From JAUMWX01 sp023394215 (GTDB lineage Bacteria; Bacillota; Clostridia; Tissierellales; Peptoniphilaceae): a DNA stretch of 64,000 nucleotides. Below are positions 1 to 9,422 of the stretch, piece after piece (the first letter of the stretch is position 1; each line of letters starts with the position of its first letter). Position numbers and translations under genes: made by a program. The DNA is taken from assembly GCA_050313995.1 (NCBI GenBank), contig JBNPMM010000004.1. One strand, 5' to 3'. The notes under the pieces are model-generated. The model saw only the letters and a list, made by a program, of their open reading frames with translations, made no database searches and had not been told where the DNA came from.

Positions 1-1023
1 AATAAGATTTTCCTTTATCTGTTCCTTGGCATAAGCAAGGACGTAACCTGCCATTTTATCATAGATTTCAATAGCATTTACTTTGCCCATAGGCTTATTG
101 TCATGTCCCATAAGGTCTGTCGCCTTATAGTGCAGAACAACAAAGTCGTTATCCTTTAGGGCTTCAATGGCAAGTTTGCTTTTTAATTCTATGTTAGTAT
201 CGATATTTCCGGTGAAGCTGGGGTCTGTAATTGTTGAGAAACCTGCCAATTTGGCAACGCCCAAAACGGTTGATTCGGCAGCTACACAGGCAGCTTTGAC
301 TTTATATTTTTCTGCAGTTTTTTCAAGAGCAGGCATCTTTCCGGCCCCTCTTGTAAGAATGAAGTTTGCTTTTAAAAGTCCTTCTTTTTCTCTATTTAAA
401 TTTACTTCGTGTTTATCAAGCATTTTATATATTTCTTTTTGAAGTTTATTTATTATATCAGCAGTTTTCTTTGAATCTTCCATTCCGTCTTTTGATTCGG
501 ATATTTTTACTTTAAGCCCCTCGGATTTCGGATCCGTATCACTTACTTTTTCTGAAAGACCTTGGCCTCTAAGGATAAGTACAGCTCTATGTTCGGTTGA
601 TTCTTTAAATATTACTTTAACACCGTCAATTTCTATACCGTTTATGGCATCGGCAAGGGCTTTTGTACCTTCACGGATACGGCCCGCTCTTCTGTCGATT
701 ACAAGACCTTCTTCGTTTACTGTAGCAAAATTGCATCTGAAGGCTATGTCACCAGCTTGTAGATCCATATCGTTGCCGAAGGCTTCAATAGGGCCTCTTC
801 CAGGATAATCTTTTAGGGAATAACCGAAGAGGATCATGTGTCCAAGGTCGGTACCCACAGGGGTACCTGCCTTGTGTAAATCCATGATTCCGCTTGAGCC
901 ATTTTCTGCTATTTTATTTAAATTTGTTTTTTTTGCATATTGTAAGGGAGTAAGGTATGAAAGTTCCTCACAGGGTCTATCTCCCAAACCGTCAGCAATC
1001 ATTAGTAGTATTTTATTTTTCAA
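1..1023 (-). CDS. apgM: 2,3-bisphosphoglycerate-independent phosphoglycerate mutase, archaeal type (partial)
   Basis: The reading frame is open from a TTG start at 1023 to the window edge, about 341 codons, so the C-terminal 60 or so residues are missing. The N-terminus reads KNKILLMIADGLGDRP, the first metal-binding Asp motif of the alkaline phosphatase superfamily. GTDLGHMILFGYS follows near residue 60, the region of the nucleophilic Ser/Thr. DLMGHDNKPMGK, with metal-ligand His and Asp, lies near the cut end. The enzyme interconverts 3- and 2-phosphoglycerate in glycolysis in the cytoplasm. TTG is preferred because AGGAGA lies five bases upstream and the next ATG would remove the start of the conserved first strand. 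Family length is about 400 residues. A related phosphonopyruvate decarboxylase-like role cannot be excluded. Confidence 0.85.
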   Translation of the reverse strand, partial: MKNKILLMIADGLGDRPCEELSYLTPLQYAKKTNLNKIAENGSSGIMDLHKAGTPVGTDLGHMILFGYSLKDYPGRGPIEAFGNDMDLQAGDIAFRCNFATVNEEGLVIDRRAGRIREGTKALADAINGIEIDGVKVIFKESTEHRAVLILRGQGLSEKVSDTDPKSEGLKVKISESKDGMEDSKKTADIINKLQKEIYKMLDKHEVNLNREKEGLLKANFILTRGAGKMPALEKTAEKYKVKAACVAAESTVLGVAKLAGFSTITDPSFTGNIDTNIELKSKLAIEALKDNDFVVLHYKATDLMGHDNKPMGKVNAIEIYDKMAGYVLAYAKEQIKENLI

Positions 1024-1032
1024 ATCAGTCTC

Positions 1033-2475
1033 CTATATTATAAACTTTAGCCATGTGAAGTATATTAAGGCTATTGAACATGAGCCTATAAAGCATGAAA
1101 CCAAACCGTACACCAATTCGTCTTTTACTGTGAAGTAACCTGTACCGAAGTATAGGGTGTTTACTTTTGAATGAGGTGGTAGGGTGATTGTATAGGCTAT
1201 GGCAAATGAACAGGCTAAGGCAAGAGGTACCGGATCCATGCCCAATTGTTTTGAAAGAGCTATTACCGCAGGGATGATTATTGTCGTACGTACGGTCTTG
1301 CTTGTAAATATAAGGTGGCTGAATACCGCTATGAAAATTAAAACTATGGCAACTACTGATGTTGACATCTTATCCAAGCCTGTTGCATTTATAAGTTTAT
1401 TTATCACCCAAGTTGCAGCTTCGTTATCATTTACAGCATTTCCTACGGCATAGGCACCTGCGGAGAAAAGCATCAAATCCCATTTTATATTTGCTTCTTT
1501 CCATGTGATAACTCCTATTCCGGGCATTAAGCATAAAAGCATGCTAAGTACAGCTGTTTGTTCCGTGCTTATTTTGAATCCCCACCAAGCTTTTTGATAA
1601 TCGCCTGTTGCCCATAAAAATAGGGTAAGCAGGAAGATTATAACCGCTTTTATTTCCCTTGATGACATAGGTCCAAGTTCATTTAATTGTTTTTTCAATG
1701 ATGCGGTAAAGTCCTGTGTATTTTCCTTGAATTCATTTTTGTATTTGAACAGGAATATACCTGCAATAAAGGCAAATATGGTTGTAATAAGGGCTTGAGG
1801 CAAGGATCCCATTAACCATTGCATATAGCCTATATTTCCGTTTGCCTGTTCATTTATAAAACCTATCGCCAATACTTGGGCAGAAGTGGCGGTCATTACA
1901 ACGGATGTTGCAAAGCCGTTGTTTTGAACTCCTTGCAACATCATAAGTTTACCGAACTTACTTTGTCCTGGCATAGCCTTGAAAACTTCCAAAATAATAA
2001 GGGCTATAGGTACTATCAGAGAAGCTCTGGCAGTTGTTGAAGGAACAAAAAATGCCAATATGTAATTGACTACTACAAATACTACAAGAGTTTGAGTCGG
2101 TGTTTTGGCAAATTTTGTTACTAAGGTAAGAGATATTCTCTTTCCAAGGTTTGATGCACTCATGGCGGATGTAAGTACAAAAGCCGCCACCATAAGCCAT
2201 ATTATATCATAACCAAGAGTTCCGAAGGCTACATCCTGCTTTTTTACCGCTCCTAAAAGAGGTAAAAGAAGAACTACCATTATAGAAGTTAAGTAGATTG
2301 GTATTGGTCTTGCTATCCACATGATAAGTGCAAAAGTAAAAAGGGCTAAACTTACCTGTCCTTGTCGAGTCATACCTTCGGGAAGCGGCATAAAGTATAA
2401 GAACAAGAAAGCCGCTACAGCCAGGACAACTCCTATGAGTGCTGATGAATTTTTCTTTAAATTTTCCTTTAACAT
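1033..2475 (-). CDS. DASS/SLC13-family sodium-coupled anion (dicarboxylate/citrate-type) transporter
   Basis: This 480-residue polytopic membrane protein has about 12 hydrophobic segments. It carries the two paired family signatures: FVPSTTARASLIVPI near residue 150 and TSKTVRTTIIIPAVIAL near residue 400, followed by TLPPHSKVNTLYFG. Members import di- or tricarboxylates such as succinate, malate, tartrate or citrate with Na+ or by exchange; the substrate cannot be read from the sequence. An ATG four codons upstream (2487) has no ribosome-binding site, whereas GGAGG sits five bases before the ATG at 2475. The gene is divergent from a LysR regulator, the usual arrangement for inducible carboxylate uptake, and lies 9 bp upstream of apgM on the same strand. 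Confidence 0.88.
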   Translation of the reverse strand: MLKENLKKNSSALIGVVLAVAAFLFLYFMPLPEGMTRQGQVSLALFTFALIMWIARPIPIYLTSIMVVLLLPLLGAVKKQDVAFGTLGYDIIWLMVAAFVLTSAMSASNLGKRISLTLVTKFAKTPTQTLVVFVVVNYILAFFVPSTTARASLIVPIALIILEVFKAMPGQSKFGKLMMLQGVQNNGFATSVVMTATSAQVLAIGFINEQANGNIGYMQWLMGSLPQALITTIFAFIAGIFLFKYKNEFKENTQDFTASLKKQLNELGPMSSREIKAVIIFLLTLFLWATGDYQKAWWGFKISTEQTAVLSMLLCLMPGIGVITWKEANIKWDLMLFSAGAYAVGNAVNDNEAATWVINKLINATGLDKMSTSVVAIVLIFIAVFSHLIFTSKTVRTTIIIPAVIALSKQLGMDPVPLALACSFAIAYTITLPPHSKVNTLYFGTGYFTVKDELVYGLVSCFIGSCSIALIYFTWLKFII

Positions 2476-2504
2476 TTTTTCCTCCATAATTTGTTTATAT
2501 TGAT

Positions 2505-2533
2505 ATTATATGGCTATCGATTTCATAAAACAA
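2505..2533 (-). promoter_or_regulatory. Promoter of the DASS transporter gene
   Basis: On the minus strand TTGTTT (2533-2528) and TATAAT (2510-2505) are separated by 17 bp. They lie about 30 bp upstream of the transporter start. Confidence 0.6.
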
Positions 2534-2543
2534 AAGAATTGTA

Positions 2544-2572
2544 TTATCATAATAATAACTTTTTGTTATAAT
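2544..2572 (+). promoter_or_regulatory. Promoter of the LysR-family gene
   Basis: TTATCA (2544-2549) and TATAAT (2567-2572) are 17 bp apart. TTATCATAATAA at 2544-2555 is an interrupted palindrome between the divergent promoters and is a candidate LysR binding site; that role is inferred. Confidence 0.5.
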
Positions 2573-2590
2573 AAATAAAAGGGGGAAAGT

Positions 2591-3502
2591 ATGGATTTAG
2601 AAAAATTGGAAAGTTTTATAATGCTTGCAAGAGTAAAAAATTTCACCGAGGCTGCTGATAATCTTTATATATCACAACCGGCATTAAGTAAGAGGATAAG
2701 AAGTCTTGAGGCTGAGCTTAGAGTGCCTCTTTTTAACAGGATAGGAAAGAAAACTTTTTTGACATCCGAGGGGGAATATTTTTATAAGTATGCTAAAAAT
2801 ACGGTAGCAAGCTATAATTTGTTGCTTGAGCATATAAGTCAACTAAGAAATTTAGAGAAAGGGACCCTCAAATTCGGAGCAACAAACTTCATTGGTGTGT
2901 ATCTTATGCCTCAAATTATACTTGAATTTACAAAAAAATATCCCAATATAGATATCCAGATGACTATAAATTCAAGTAAAAATATCATATCATTACTTGA
3001 GAATAATGAGCTTGAGTTTATATTTATATCGGACTATATTTTGGATGAAAATAATCAGTTTGTAAGCAGAAAACTTACAAGTGACAGACTTAAACTCATA
3101 GTTTCAAAAGATAATCCTTTGGCAAATAAGACTTTATGCAGTATAGAGGAAATAGAGGGACAAAAGTATATTACAAAGGGAGGAAAGTCATCTCAGACCA
3201 AATTCCTAAGTAAAATATTTGATAAGGCGGGTTATGAACTTAGCAATAAACTTATAATCAACAATCAGGAAGCAATAAAAGAGGCCGTATGTCAAAATAT
3301 AGGTTTCGGTATAATGTCGGAGAAGGCGGTAGAAAAGGAACTTAGAGATGGAAGCATAAAAACTTTGGAGATAGAAGGTTTTGATCTGTCAAGAGATATA
3401 GAATACGTATATATCAAGGATTTATTTCTTACTCCCGCAGCAAAAGAGTTTATAAGAATTGCAAATGAAATTTATAAGGGAGAGGATTTGGAAATAGTAT
3501 AA
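2591..3502 (+). CDS. LysR-family transcriptional regulator
   Basis: The protein has 303 residues, the usual LysR length. An N-terminal winged helix-turn-helix (residues about 1-60) contains FTEAADNLYISQPALSKRIRS, the family signature. A periplasmic-binding-protein-like effector domain follows from about residue 90. GGGGGAAAG precedes the ATG. The divergent position suggests that it controls the DASS transporter, probably in response to a carboxylate; this is inference from gene order. The region downstream (3503-3595) holds only the promoter of the next operon and an imperfect inverted repeat GGTATTTT...AAAATACC. Confidence 0.9.
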   Translation: MDLEKLESFIMLARVKNFTEAADNLYISQPALSKRIRSLEAELRVPLFNRIGKKTFLTSEGEYFYKYAKNTVASYNLLLEHISQLRNLEKGTLKFGATNFIGVYLMPQIILEFTKKYPNIDIQMTINSSKNIISLLENNELEFIFISDYILDENNQFVSRKLTSDRLKLIVSKDNPLANKTLCSIEEIEGQKYITKGGKSSQTKFLSKIFDKAGYELSNKLIINNQEAIKEAVCQNIGFGIMSEKAVEKELRDGSIKTLEIEGFDLSRDIEYVYIKDLFLTPAAKEFIRIANEIYKGEDLEIV

Positions 3503-3540
3503 GCATTAAGGTATTTTATCTATATTTGACTTCTCTTTAA

Positions 3541-3569
3541 TTGAGAAAAATACCCTATTATGCTATGAT
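3541..3569 (+). promoter_or_regulatory. Promoter of the pyrophosphatase-glycogen operon
   Basis: TTGAGA (3541-3546) and TATGAT (3564-3569) are separated by 17 bp. This is the only convincing promoter before the eight tightly packed genes from 3596 to 16663. Confidence 0.5.
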
Positions 3570-3595
3570 TAACTTAAGCAAAGAAAGGATGGAAT

Positions 3596-5239
3596 ATGAA
3601 GGAGAAAGTTTATATAACAGGTCATAAAAACCCTGATACTGATACTATTTGTGCGGCTATTTGCTATAGTGATTTGAAAAACAAAAGAGGTGATGTTGAA
3701 GCTTTTCCTATAAGACTTGGAGAATTATCACAGGAAACAAAGTGGGTTCTCAACCGATGGGGATTTGAGCCGCCGAAGTTGGTTAACACTCTTAAGTTGA
3801 CTATAGGGGATTTGGAATTTGAAAAGCCTATATGTGTTACTCCGGATATATCTATAAATAAGGCTGCCAAGTTTTTGGAGGAGCATGATTTAAGATCCCT
3901 TCCCGTTGTTGATGATAAGGAAGAATTGGTAGGTATAGTGACCCTATCCAATCTTACCAAGTCATATATGGAGGTATGGGATGATAAAATTTTATGGCGG
4001 GCTCATACTCCTATAGATAATATGGTTGATACCATATCCGGAAGTATAGTAAATTATCCTGAAAAAGTAAGAGATTATGACGGAAGGATTTTGGTTTATG
4101 CCTCAAGGGTGGATGAAAACGGACGCCTTAACAAGGGGGATATAGCTATAGTCGGGGACAGGGAAGATGTTCATCTTGAAGCGGTTGAGAAAGAAGTTTC
4201 CATACTTATACTGACAAGCGGTGCCAAGATAAGAGATGATATTTTACAAAAAATTAAGGAAAAAAATATATGCCTTATTTCAACAAAGTATAATTCTTAT
4301 ATGGTATCAAGACTTTTACCTCAGGCTATACCGGTTTCGTATGTTATGAGTACGGAATCTCTTATGTATTTTTATCCCGACGACTATGTGGAAGAAGTTC
4401 TAAAAAAAGTAAGAAATAACAGGTTCAGATCATTTCCTATTCTAAACAGGTATGGGAAGGTTATAGGTCACATTGCAAGAAATGATTTAATTTTAGATAA
4501 GAAAAAGAAACTTATTTTAGTAGATCACAATGAGAGAAGTCAATCCATAGATGATATAGAAAGCGTAGAAATTATTGAAATTATAGACCATCACAGGGTG
4601 GCAAATGTAAATACTTCAGGACCGATTTTTTTTAGAAATATTCCGGTAGGTTCTACCTGTACAATACTTGCTATGATGTATTTTGAACAGGGGGTTACAC
4701 CAAATAAGGAGATAGCAGGGCTTATGGCATCGGCTATTATATCCGATACTTTGATGTTCAGATCTCCTACAACGACAGACATAGATAAGCAAATTTTAAT
4801 GAGGCTTTCAAGAATAGCGGATATAGACCCTCAAACTTATGCAAGTGAGATGTTTTCGGCAGGTACTTCCTTGGTAAATCAAAAACCTGAAGATATCTTG
4901 CTTACGGATTCAAAGGTATTTACCGTTGGGCAAAATTCTTTGAGGGTGTCTCAAATGTTTACTACAAATCTGGATAAGATAGGTCAGATGGAAGACAGTT
5001 TAATATCAAGTATGAGGCAAATACTTGATAATTCAAAGGAAAATATTTTCTGTTTGCTTATGACCGATATTTTTGCAGAAAAATCAAAGGTAATAGTAGC
5101 AGGGGATTACGGCAAGGAAATAGCTAAAGAGTTTAATGTTGAGTATAAAGAAAAGGGATTTATGGTAAATGATTTGCTTTCAAGAAAGAAGCAATTTATA
5201 CCGAGTGTTACAGCAGCGATTGTGAGGGCAGAGGCTTAA
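3596..5239 (+). CDS. ppaC: Manganese-dependent family II inorganic pyrophosphatase with regulatory CBS and DRTGG domains
   Basis: The 547-residue protein hydrolyses pyrophosphate. The DHH catalytic domain opens with GHKNPDTDT (H10, D14, D16 metal ligands). It is interrupted from about residue 75 to 300 by two CBS modules flanking a DRTGG domain. It then resumes with VDHNERSQS and IDHHRVAN (near residues 306 and 331) and ends in a DHHA2 substrate-binding domain. In characterised CBS-PPases the insert binds AMP, ADP or diadenosine polyphosphates and tunes activity; that property is family knowledge. The gene is only 4 bp upstream of glgB, so it is almost certainly cotranscribed with it. Removing the PPi released by ADP-glucose pyrophosphorylase would drive glycogen synthesis. 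Confidence 0.93.
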   Translation: MKEKVYITGHKNPDTDTICAAICYSDLKNKRGDVEAFPIRLGELSQETKWVLNRWGFEPPKLVNTLKLTIGDLEFEKPICVTPDISINKAAKFLEEHDLRSLPVVDDKEELVGIVTLSNLTKSYMEVWDDKILWRAHTPIDNMVDTISGSIVNYPEKVRDYDGRILVYASRVDENGRLNKGDIAIVGDREDVHLEAVEKEVSILILTSGAKIRDDILQKIKEKNICLISTKYNSYMVSRLLPQAIPVSYVMSTESLMYFYPDDYVEEVLKKVRNNRFRSFPILNRYGKVIGHIARNDLILDKKKKLILVDHNERSQSIDDIESVEIIEIIDHHRVANVNTSGPIFFRNIPVGSTCTILAMMYFEQGVTPNKEIAGLMASAIISDTLMFRSPTTTDIDKQILMRLSRIADIDPQTYASEMFSAGTSLVNQKPEDILLTDSKVFTVGQNSLRVSQMFTTNLDKIGQMEDSLISSMRQILDNSKENIFCLLMTDIFAEKSKVIVAGDYGKEIAKEFNVEYKEKGFMVNDLLSRKKQFIPSVTAAIVRAEA

Positions 5240-5243
5240 ATAT

Positions 5244-7136
5244 ATGAACAATAGAGTTTATTACAGGACAGATTTAGACGAAGATATTTACTTATATAAT
5301 CAGGGGAAAAATTATAAATCCTACTTGTTTTTAGGTGCACATAAGTATAAGCAGGGAAAGAGAGATATGGTGTCTTTTTGTCTTTGGGCACCAAATGCCA
5401 AAGAAATTTATTTGGTGGGAGATTTTAACTGTTGGGATCAGGTAAATCTTCCTATGAAAAATATTAACAATTCCGGAATATGGAATATTTGCCTTGAAGG
5501 CGTGGAAGATTTTGCAAACTATAAATACAGGATTATAAGTAGGGATAATAGGGTCATCTATAAAGCTGACCCCTATGCTTTCCATGCAGAAACAAGACCT
5601 AATACGGCAAGTAAATATTATCAAATTGACAACTATAAGTGGAAAGATGGAAAGTATCAGAAAAATAAGCCTCTTAGCAATAAGGACAAGCCTATGTCAA
5701 TCTATGAAATGCATCTGGGGTCATGGATGAGACATGAGGACGGAACTTATTTTTCTTATAATGAGTTGGAAAAAATCTTACCGGCTTATTTGAAGAAAAT
5801 GAATTTCACTCACGTGGAATTTCTCCCTTTAACAGAATACCCTTATGACGGCTCTTGGGGTTATCAGGTTACGGGTTATTATGCCGCTACATCCAGATTT
5901 GGGAAGCCTGCAGACCTTATGAGCCTTATTGATAGGCTTCATGAAAACGGTATAGGAGTTATACTTGACTGGGTTCCGGTTCATTTTACCAAGGATGATC
6001 ATGGCTTGAGAGAATTTGACGGTTCAAGTCTTTATGAAAAATCCGATCCTTATAGGGCTTCTGCAGATGGCTGGGGAACACTTTATTTTGATCTGTATAA
6101 GGCTCAGGTTAAAAATTTTCTGATATCTTCAGCCTTATTTTGGCTTGAATACTATCATATAGATGGTATAAGGGTTGATGCGGTGGCTGCCATGTTATAT
6201 ATAAACTACGGCGGAAAAAATCTTACAAATATGTATGGAGGTCAGGAAAATCTTGAAGCCATAGACTTTTTAAAGGAATTTAACTATGCGGTTCACGAGT
6301 ATTTTCCAAATGCTATGACAATAGCGGAAGAAAGTACGGCTTGGCCGAAAATTACTGCAAGACTTGAAGATGGAGGATTGGGATTCGACTATAAGTGGAA
6401 TATGGGTTGGATGAATGATACTTTGTCTTATTTTGAAAGCGATCCGATACATAGAAAGTACAAGCAGGATAAGCTTACTTTTTCAATAACATATTGTTTT
6501 AGTGAGAATTTCATATTGCCATTTTCACATGATGAGGTTGTTCATTTGAAAAAGTCTATGCTGTCCAAAATGCCGGGATTCTATGAAGATAAATTTAAAG
6601 GTCTTATGTCCCTATATGCCTATATGTATGGGCATCCGGGTAAAAAGCTTTTATTTATGGGAAATGAGATAGGGACTTTTGATGAGTGGAATGAGGATAT
6701 AGGGCTTGCATGGTCTGTATTGGATTATGAAAAACACACTTATCTTCAAGCTTTTGTCAGAGACTTGAACTTACTTTATAAAAACGAGAGTGCTTTATAT
6801 GAGGTAGATGATTCTTATGCAGGGTATGAATGGATTGAGCATGAAAATCATGATGAAAGTATAATTGCTTTTGAAAAAATAAACAGGCAAGGGGACAAGA
6901 TTATTTGCCTTTACAATTTTACCCCGGTCTTTAGAAAATCTTATAGAATAGGAGTGGACCATAAGGGTATATACAGGGTTCTTTTAAATTCTGCAAGCAA
7001 GAGATACGGAGGACCTGTGCAAAGATACAGTCCTCTTTACAGTGAAAATGAAGGAAGGCATGGAAAAATGCATTCCATATGCGTAGATTTGCATCCATAT
7101 CAAGCAATATTTATTAAGTTAAGCCATAGATTTTGA
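5244..7136 (+). CDS. glgB: 1,4-alpha-glucan branching enzyme
   Basis: The 630-residue enzyme adds alpha-1,6 branches to glycogen. An N-terminal CBM48-type domain (about residues 40-140, with CLWAPNAKEIYLVGDFN) precedes a GH13 barrel. Catalytic motifs are DGIRVDAVA (nucleophile D312), AEEST (acid/base Glu at 362-363) and FSHDEVVH (D430). GlgB-specific YEMHLGSW and FTHVEFLPLTEYPYDGSWGYQ are present. The C-terminal all-beta domain ends near IKLSHRF. The stop overlaps the region just before the glgC ribosome-binding site, consistent with tight coupling in the operon. Confidence 0.96.
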   Translation: MNNRVYYRTDLDEDIYLYNQGKNYKSYLFLGAHKYKQGKRDMVSFCLWAPNAKEIYLVGDFNCWDQVNLPMKNINNSGIWNICLEGVEDFANYKYRIISRDNRVIYKADPYAFHAETRPNTASKYYQIDNYKWKDGKYQKNKPLSNKDKPMSIYEMHLGSWMRHEDGTYFSYNELEKILPAYLKKMNFTHVEFLPLTEYPYDGSWGYQVTGYYAATSRFGKPADLMSLIDRLHENGIGVILDWVPVHFTKDDHGLREFDGSSLYEKSDPYRASADGWGTLYFDLYKAQVKNFLISSALFWLEYYHIDGIRVDAVAAMLYINYGGKNLTNMYGGQENLEAIDFLKEFNYAVHEYFPNAMTIAEESTAWPKITARLEDGGLGFDYKWNMGWMNDTLSYFESDPIHRKYKQDKLTFSITYCFSENFILPFSHDEVVHLKKSMLSKMPGFYEDKFKGLMSLYAYMYGHPGKKLLFMGNEIGTFDEWNEDIGLAWSVLDYEKHTYLQAFVRDLNLLYKNESALYEVDDSYAGYEWIEHENHDESIIAFEKINRQGDKIICLYNFTPVFRKSYRIGVDHKGIYRVLLNSASKRYGGPVQRYSPLYSENEGRHGKMHSICVDLHPYQAIFIKLSHRF

Positions 7137-7156
7137 TTATAATCAGGGGGAGATTT

Positions 7157-8293
7157 ATGAAAAAAAACAGCATGGTAGCCATGTTATTGGCAGGAGGACA
7201 GGGGAGCAGACTAAAGGCTTTAACTAAAAATACCGCAAAACCGGCAGTTCCTTTCGGCGGAAAGTATAAGATTATTGATTTCGGTATAAGCAATGCTGCA
7301 AATTCGGGAATTGATAATATAGGTATATTGACACAATATAAGCCATTTTATCTGAACGAGCATATAGGGCTTGGACAGGCTTGGGATTATGACAGGTTGA
7401 GAGGAGGGCTTAAGCTTCTTTCACCATATTATTCCGAAGATGGAGGCAGATGGTATAAGGGCACGGCAAATGCAATTTATGAAAATATAGATTATATAGA
7501 CAATTTGGATCCCGAATATGTTCTAATTTTGTCGGGAGATCATATTTATAAGATGGACTATACAAAGATGCTTAAGGTCCATAAAAATAAGGATGCAGTT
7601 TGTACCATAGCTGTTATGGAAGTAGGTTGGGATGAAGCATCAAGATTTGGCATAATGAATGTTGATGATTGTGACAAAATTATAGAGTTCGAGGAAAAGC
7701 CTGAAAATCCTAAGAGTAATTTGGCATCGATGGGTATTTATATATTCAATTGGGCAAATTTAAGACAGGCCCTTATAGATGATTATAATGACCCGGATTC
7801 CGAATATGATTTCGGCAAAAATATAATACCGAAGCTTTTGAAAGAGGAAAAAACATTGGCTGTATACAGGTTTGAGGGTTATTGGAAGGATGTAGGGACT
7901 GTAAGATCGTATTGGGAAGCAAATCTTGACCTTATAGACCAGGATAATACACTTAATATATACGATGATAATTGGAAGATATATACAAATCCTAAAAACT
8001 TACCTTCTCACTTTATCAGTGCAAGGGGTAGGGTAAGTTCTTCCCTTGTAAATGAGGCCTGCTATATAAGCGGAAGTGTTAAAGACTCCGTTTTATTTGA
8101 CAGGGTAACTGTTGAAGAGGGAGCTTATGTGGAAAAGTGTGTAATCCTGCCGGGAAGCACCATTAAAAAAGGGGCAAGTATATATAATTGTGTAGTTGCA
8201 GAAGGACAGACTATAGAAGAAAATACAAGGATAGGCAGGGAAGGTGATTCCAAGGTTTATCTTATATCGAGTACAGGCATAGAGGCTGAATAG
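7157..8293 (+). CDS. glgC: Glucose-1-phosphate adenylyltransferase (ADP-glucose pyrophosphorylase, catalytic subunit)
   Basis: The 378-residue protein makes ADP-glucose and PPi from ATP and glucose-1-phosphate. GGQGSRLKALTKNTAKPAVPFG near residue 12 is the nucleotide-binding loop. LSGDHIYKMDY carries the catalytic Asp, and a left-handed beta-helix with hexapeptide repeats follows (about residues 290-370). The ATG at 7157 is chosen because GGGGGAG precedes it by four bases; an in-frame upstream extension to 7133 lacks a site and would overlap glgB. GlgC together with the following GlgD forms a GlgCD-type heteromer in several Firmicutes. Confidence 0.96.
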   Translation: MKKNSMVAMLLAGGQGSRLKALTKNTAKPAVPFGGKYKIIDFGISNAANSGIDNIGILTQYKPFYLNEHIGLGQAWDYDRLRGGLKLLSPYYSEDGGRWYKGTANAIYENIDYIDNLDPEYVLILSGDHIYKMDYTKMLKVHKNKDAVCTIAVMEVGWDEASRFGIMNVDDCDKIIEFEEKPENPKSNLASMGIYIFNWANLRQALIDDYNDPDSEYDFGKNIIPKLLKEEKTLAVYRFEGYWKDVGTVRSYWEANLDLIDQDNTLNIYDDNWKIYTNPKNLPSHFISARGRVSSSLVNEACYISGSVKDSVLFDRVTVEEGAYVEKCVILPGSTIKKGASIYNCVVAEGQTIEENTRIGREGDSKVYLISSTGIEAE

Positions 8294-8301
8294 GAGGTTG
8301 T

Positions 8302-9420
8302 ATGAAAAATCTGATAGGTATAATAAATTCCGGCTTTGAAGCGAGGGGTTATCAGTCTCTTTTAAAAACAAGACCGGATTATATGCTGCCATTTGCAGGC
8401 AGATACAGGCTTGTTGACTTTACGCTTTCGAATTTTTATGAGCACGGCTTAAGTAAGGTTATGCTTTTTGGAGGTAAGAATATAAGGTCCACATTGGACC
8501 ATGTGGGTAACGGCAAGAGTTGGGGTATGGATAAGAGATATGACGGGCTTATGATAAATCCTCCAAGTTATAGTGATGATTCCGGAAGGGCTACAGAGAT
8601 TAAGACTTACTTTGACTCTCTAAGATTTTTTGAAGATTCCAACAGAGACTATATTTATATAGCCAATCCTATGGTTGTATCCAGGATAGATATTACTAAG
8701 GCTTATAACATATTTGTAGAAAATAATTATGATGTTATGTTTTTGCATAGAAAACAGGATGACCGTACAGGACAGTTTTTAAACTGTCATAAAATTATAT
8801 TCGATAATGAAAATAAATTTATCAATATAGGGCAAAATCTTGGAACTGAACTTATTTTTAATATGTATATTGAAAATATGTTTATTAAAAAAGATTTGTT
8901 TATAAAGGTTGTTAAGGACAGTATTGAAAAAGGAAACGCTGATAATCTGATTCAGGCAATAATGAACGTTAAGCAGGATTTATGCGTAGGTACCTTGGAA
9001 TTATTTAGGCATGTTGAGTATATAAACGACCTACAGTCATTTTACAGGGCGAATATGAACATATTAAATCATGGTGTATATACAGATTTATTTTTGGTTG
9101 GCGACGGGATACTTACCAAGTCAAAAGACGAGCCGTCAACACTTTATACTGCAAGTAATCAGGCAAGGGAATCAATTGTTGCAAATGGCTGTATAATCCA
9201 GGGAGAGGTTGAAAGGTCAATTATTTTCAGAGGGGTTAAGATAGGAAAAAATGCAATAGTGAAAAACTCTATAATATTTCAAAATACTATAATAGAGGAT
9301 AATGCTATAGTTGTAAATTCCATACTTGACAAGAATGTTGTCATAAAGGGAAATGTTTTTGTGCAAGGTACACAGATGAATCCTTACGTAGTAGAAAAAA
9401 ATAGGGTATTAGAGGCTTAA
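8302..9420 (+). CDS. glgD: Glucose-1-phosphate adenylyltransferase regulatory subunit GlgD
   Basis: The 372-residue protein is homologous to GlgC but has lost the GGxGxRL loop: its N-terminus reads IGIINSGFEARGYQSLLKTR, as in GlgD subunits. The sugar-nucleotide site Asp region is also replaced (YIYIANPMVVSRIDI). C-terminal hexapeptide repeats are kept. GlgD activates GlgC in characterised Firmicute systems. AGGAGG precedes the start by five bases, and the gene follows glgC after 8 bp. Confidence 0.94.
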   Translation: MKNLIGIINSGFEARGYQSLLKTRPDYMLPFAGRYRLVDFTLSNFYEHGLSKVMLFGGKNIRSTLDHVGNGKSWGMDKRYDGLMINPPSYSDDSGRATEIKTYFDSLRFFEDSNRDYIYIANPMVVSRIDITKAYNIFVENNYDVMFLHRKQDDRTGQFLNCHKIIFDNENKFINIGQNLGTELIFNMYIENMFIKKDLFIKVVKDSIEKGNADNLIQAIMNVKQDLCVGTLELFRHVEYINDLQSFYRANMNILNHGVYTDLFLVGDGILTKSKDEPSTLYTASNQARESIVANGCIIQGEVERSIIFRGVKIGKNAIVKNSIIFQNTIIEDNAIVVNSILDKNVVIKGNVFVQGTQMNPYVVEKNRVLEA

Positions 9421-9422
9421 TT

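Noticed and set aside
1819..2200. ORFs overlapping the DASS transporter in other frames
   Set aside because: Shadows of a well-supported membrane transporter gene.
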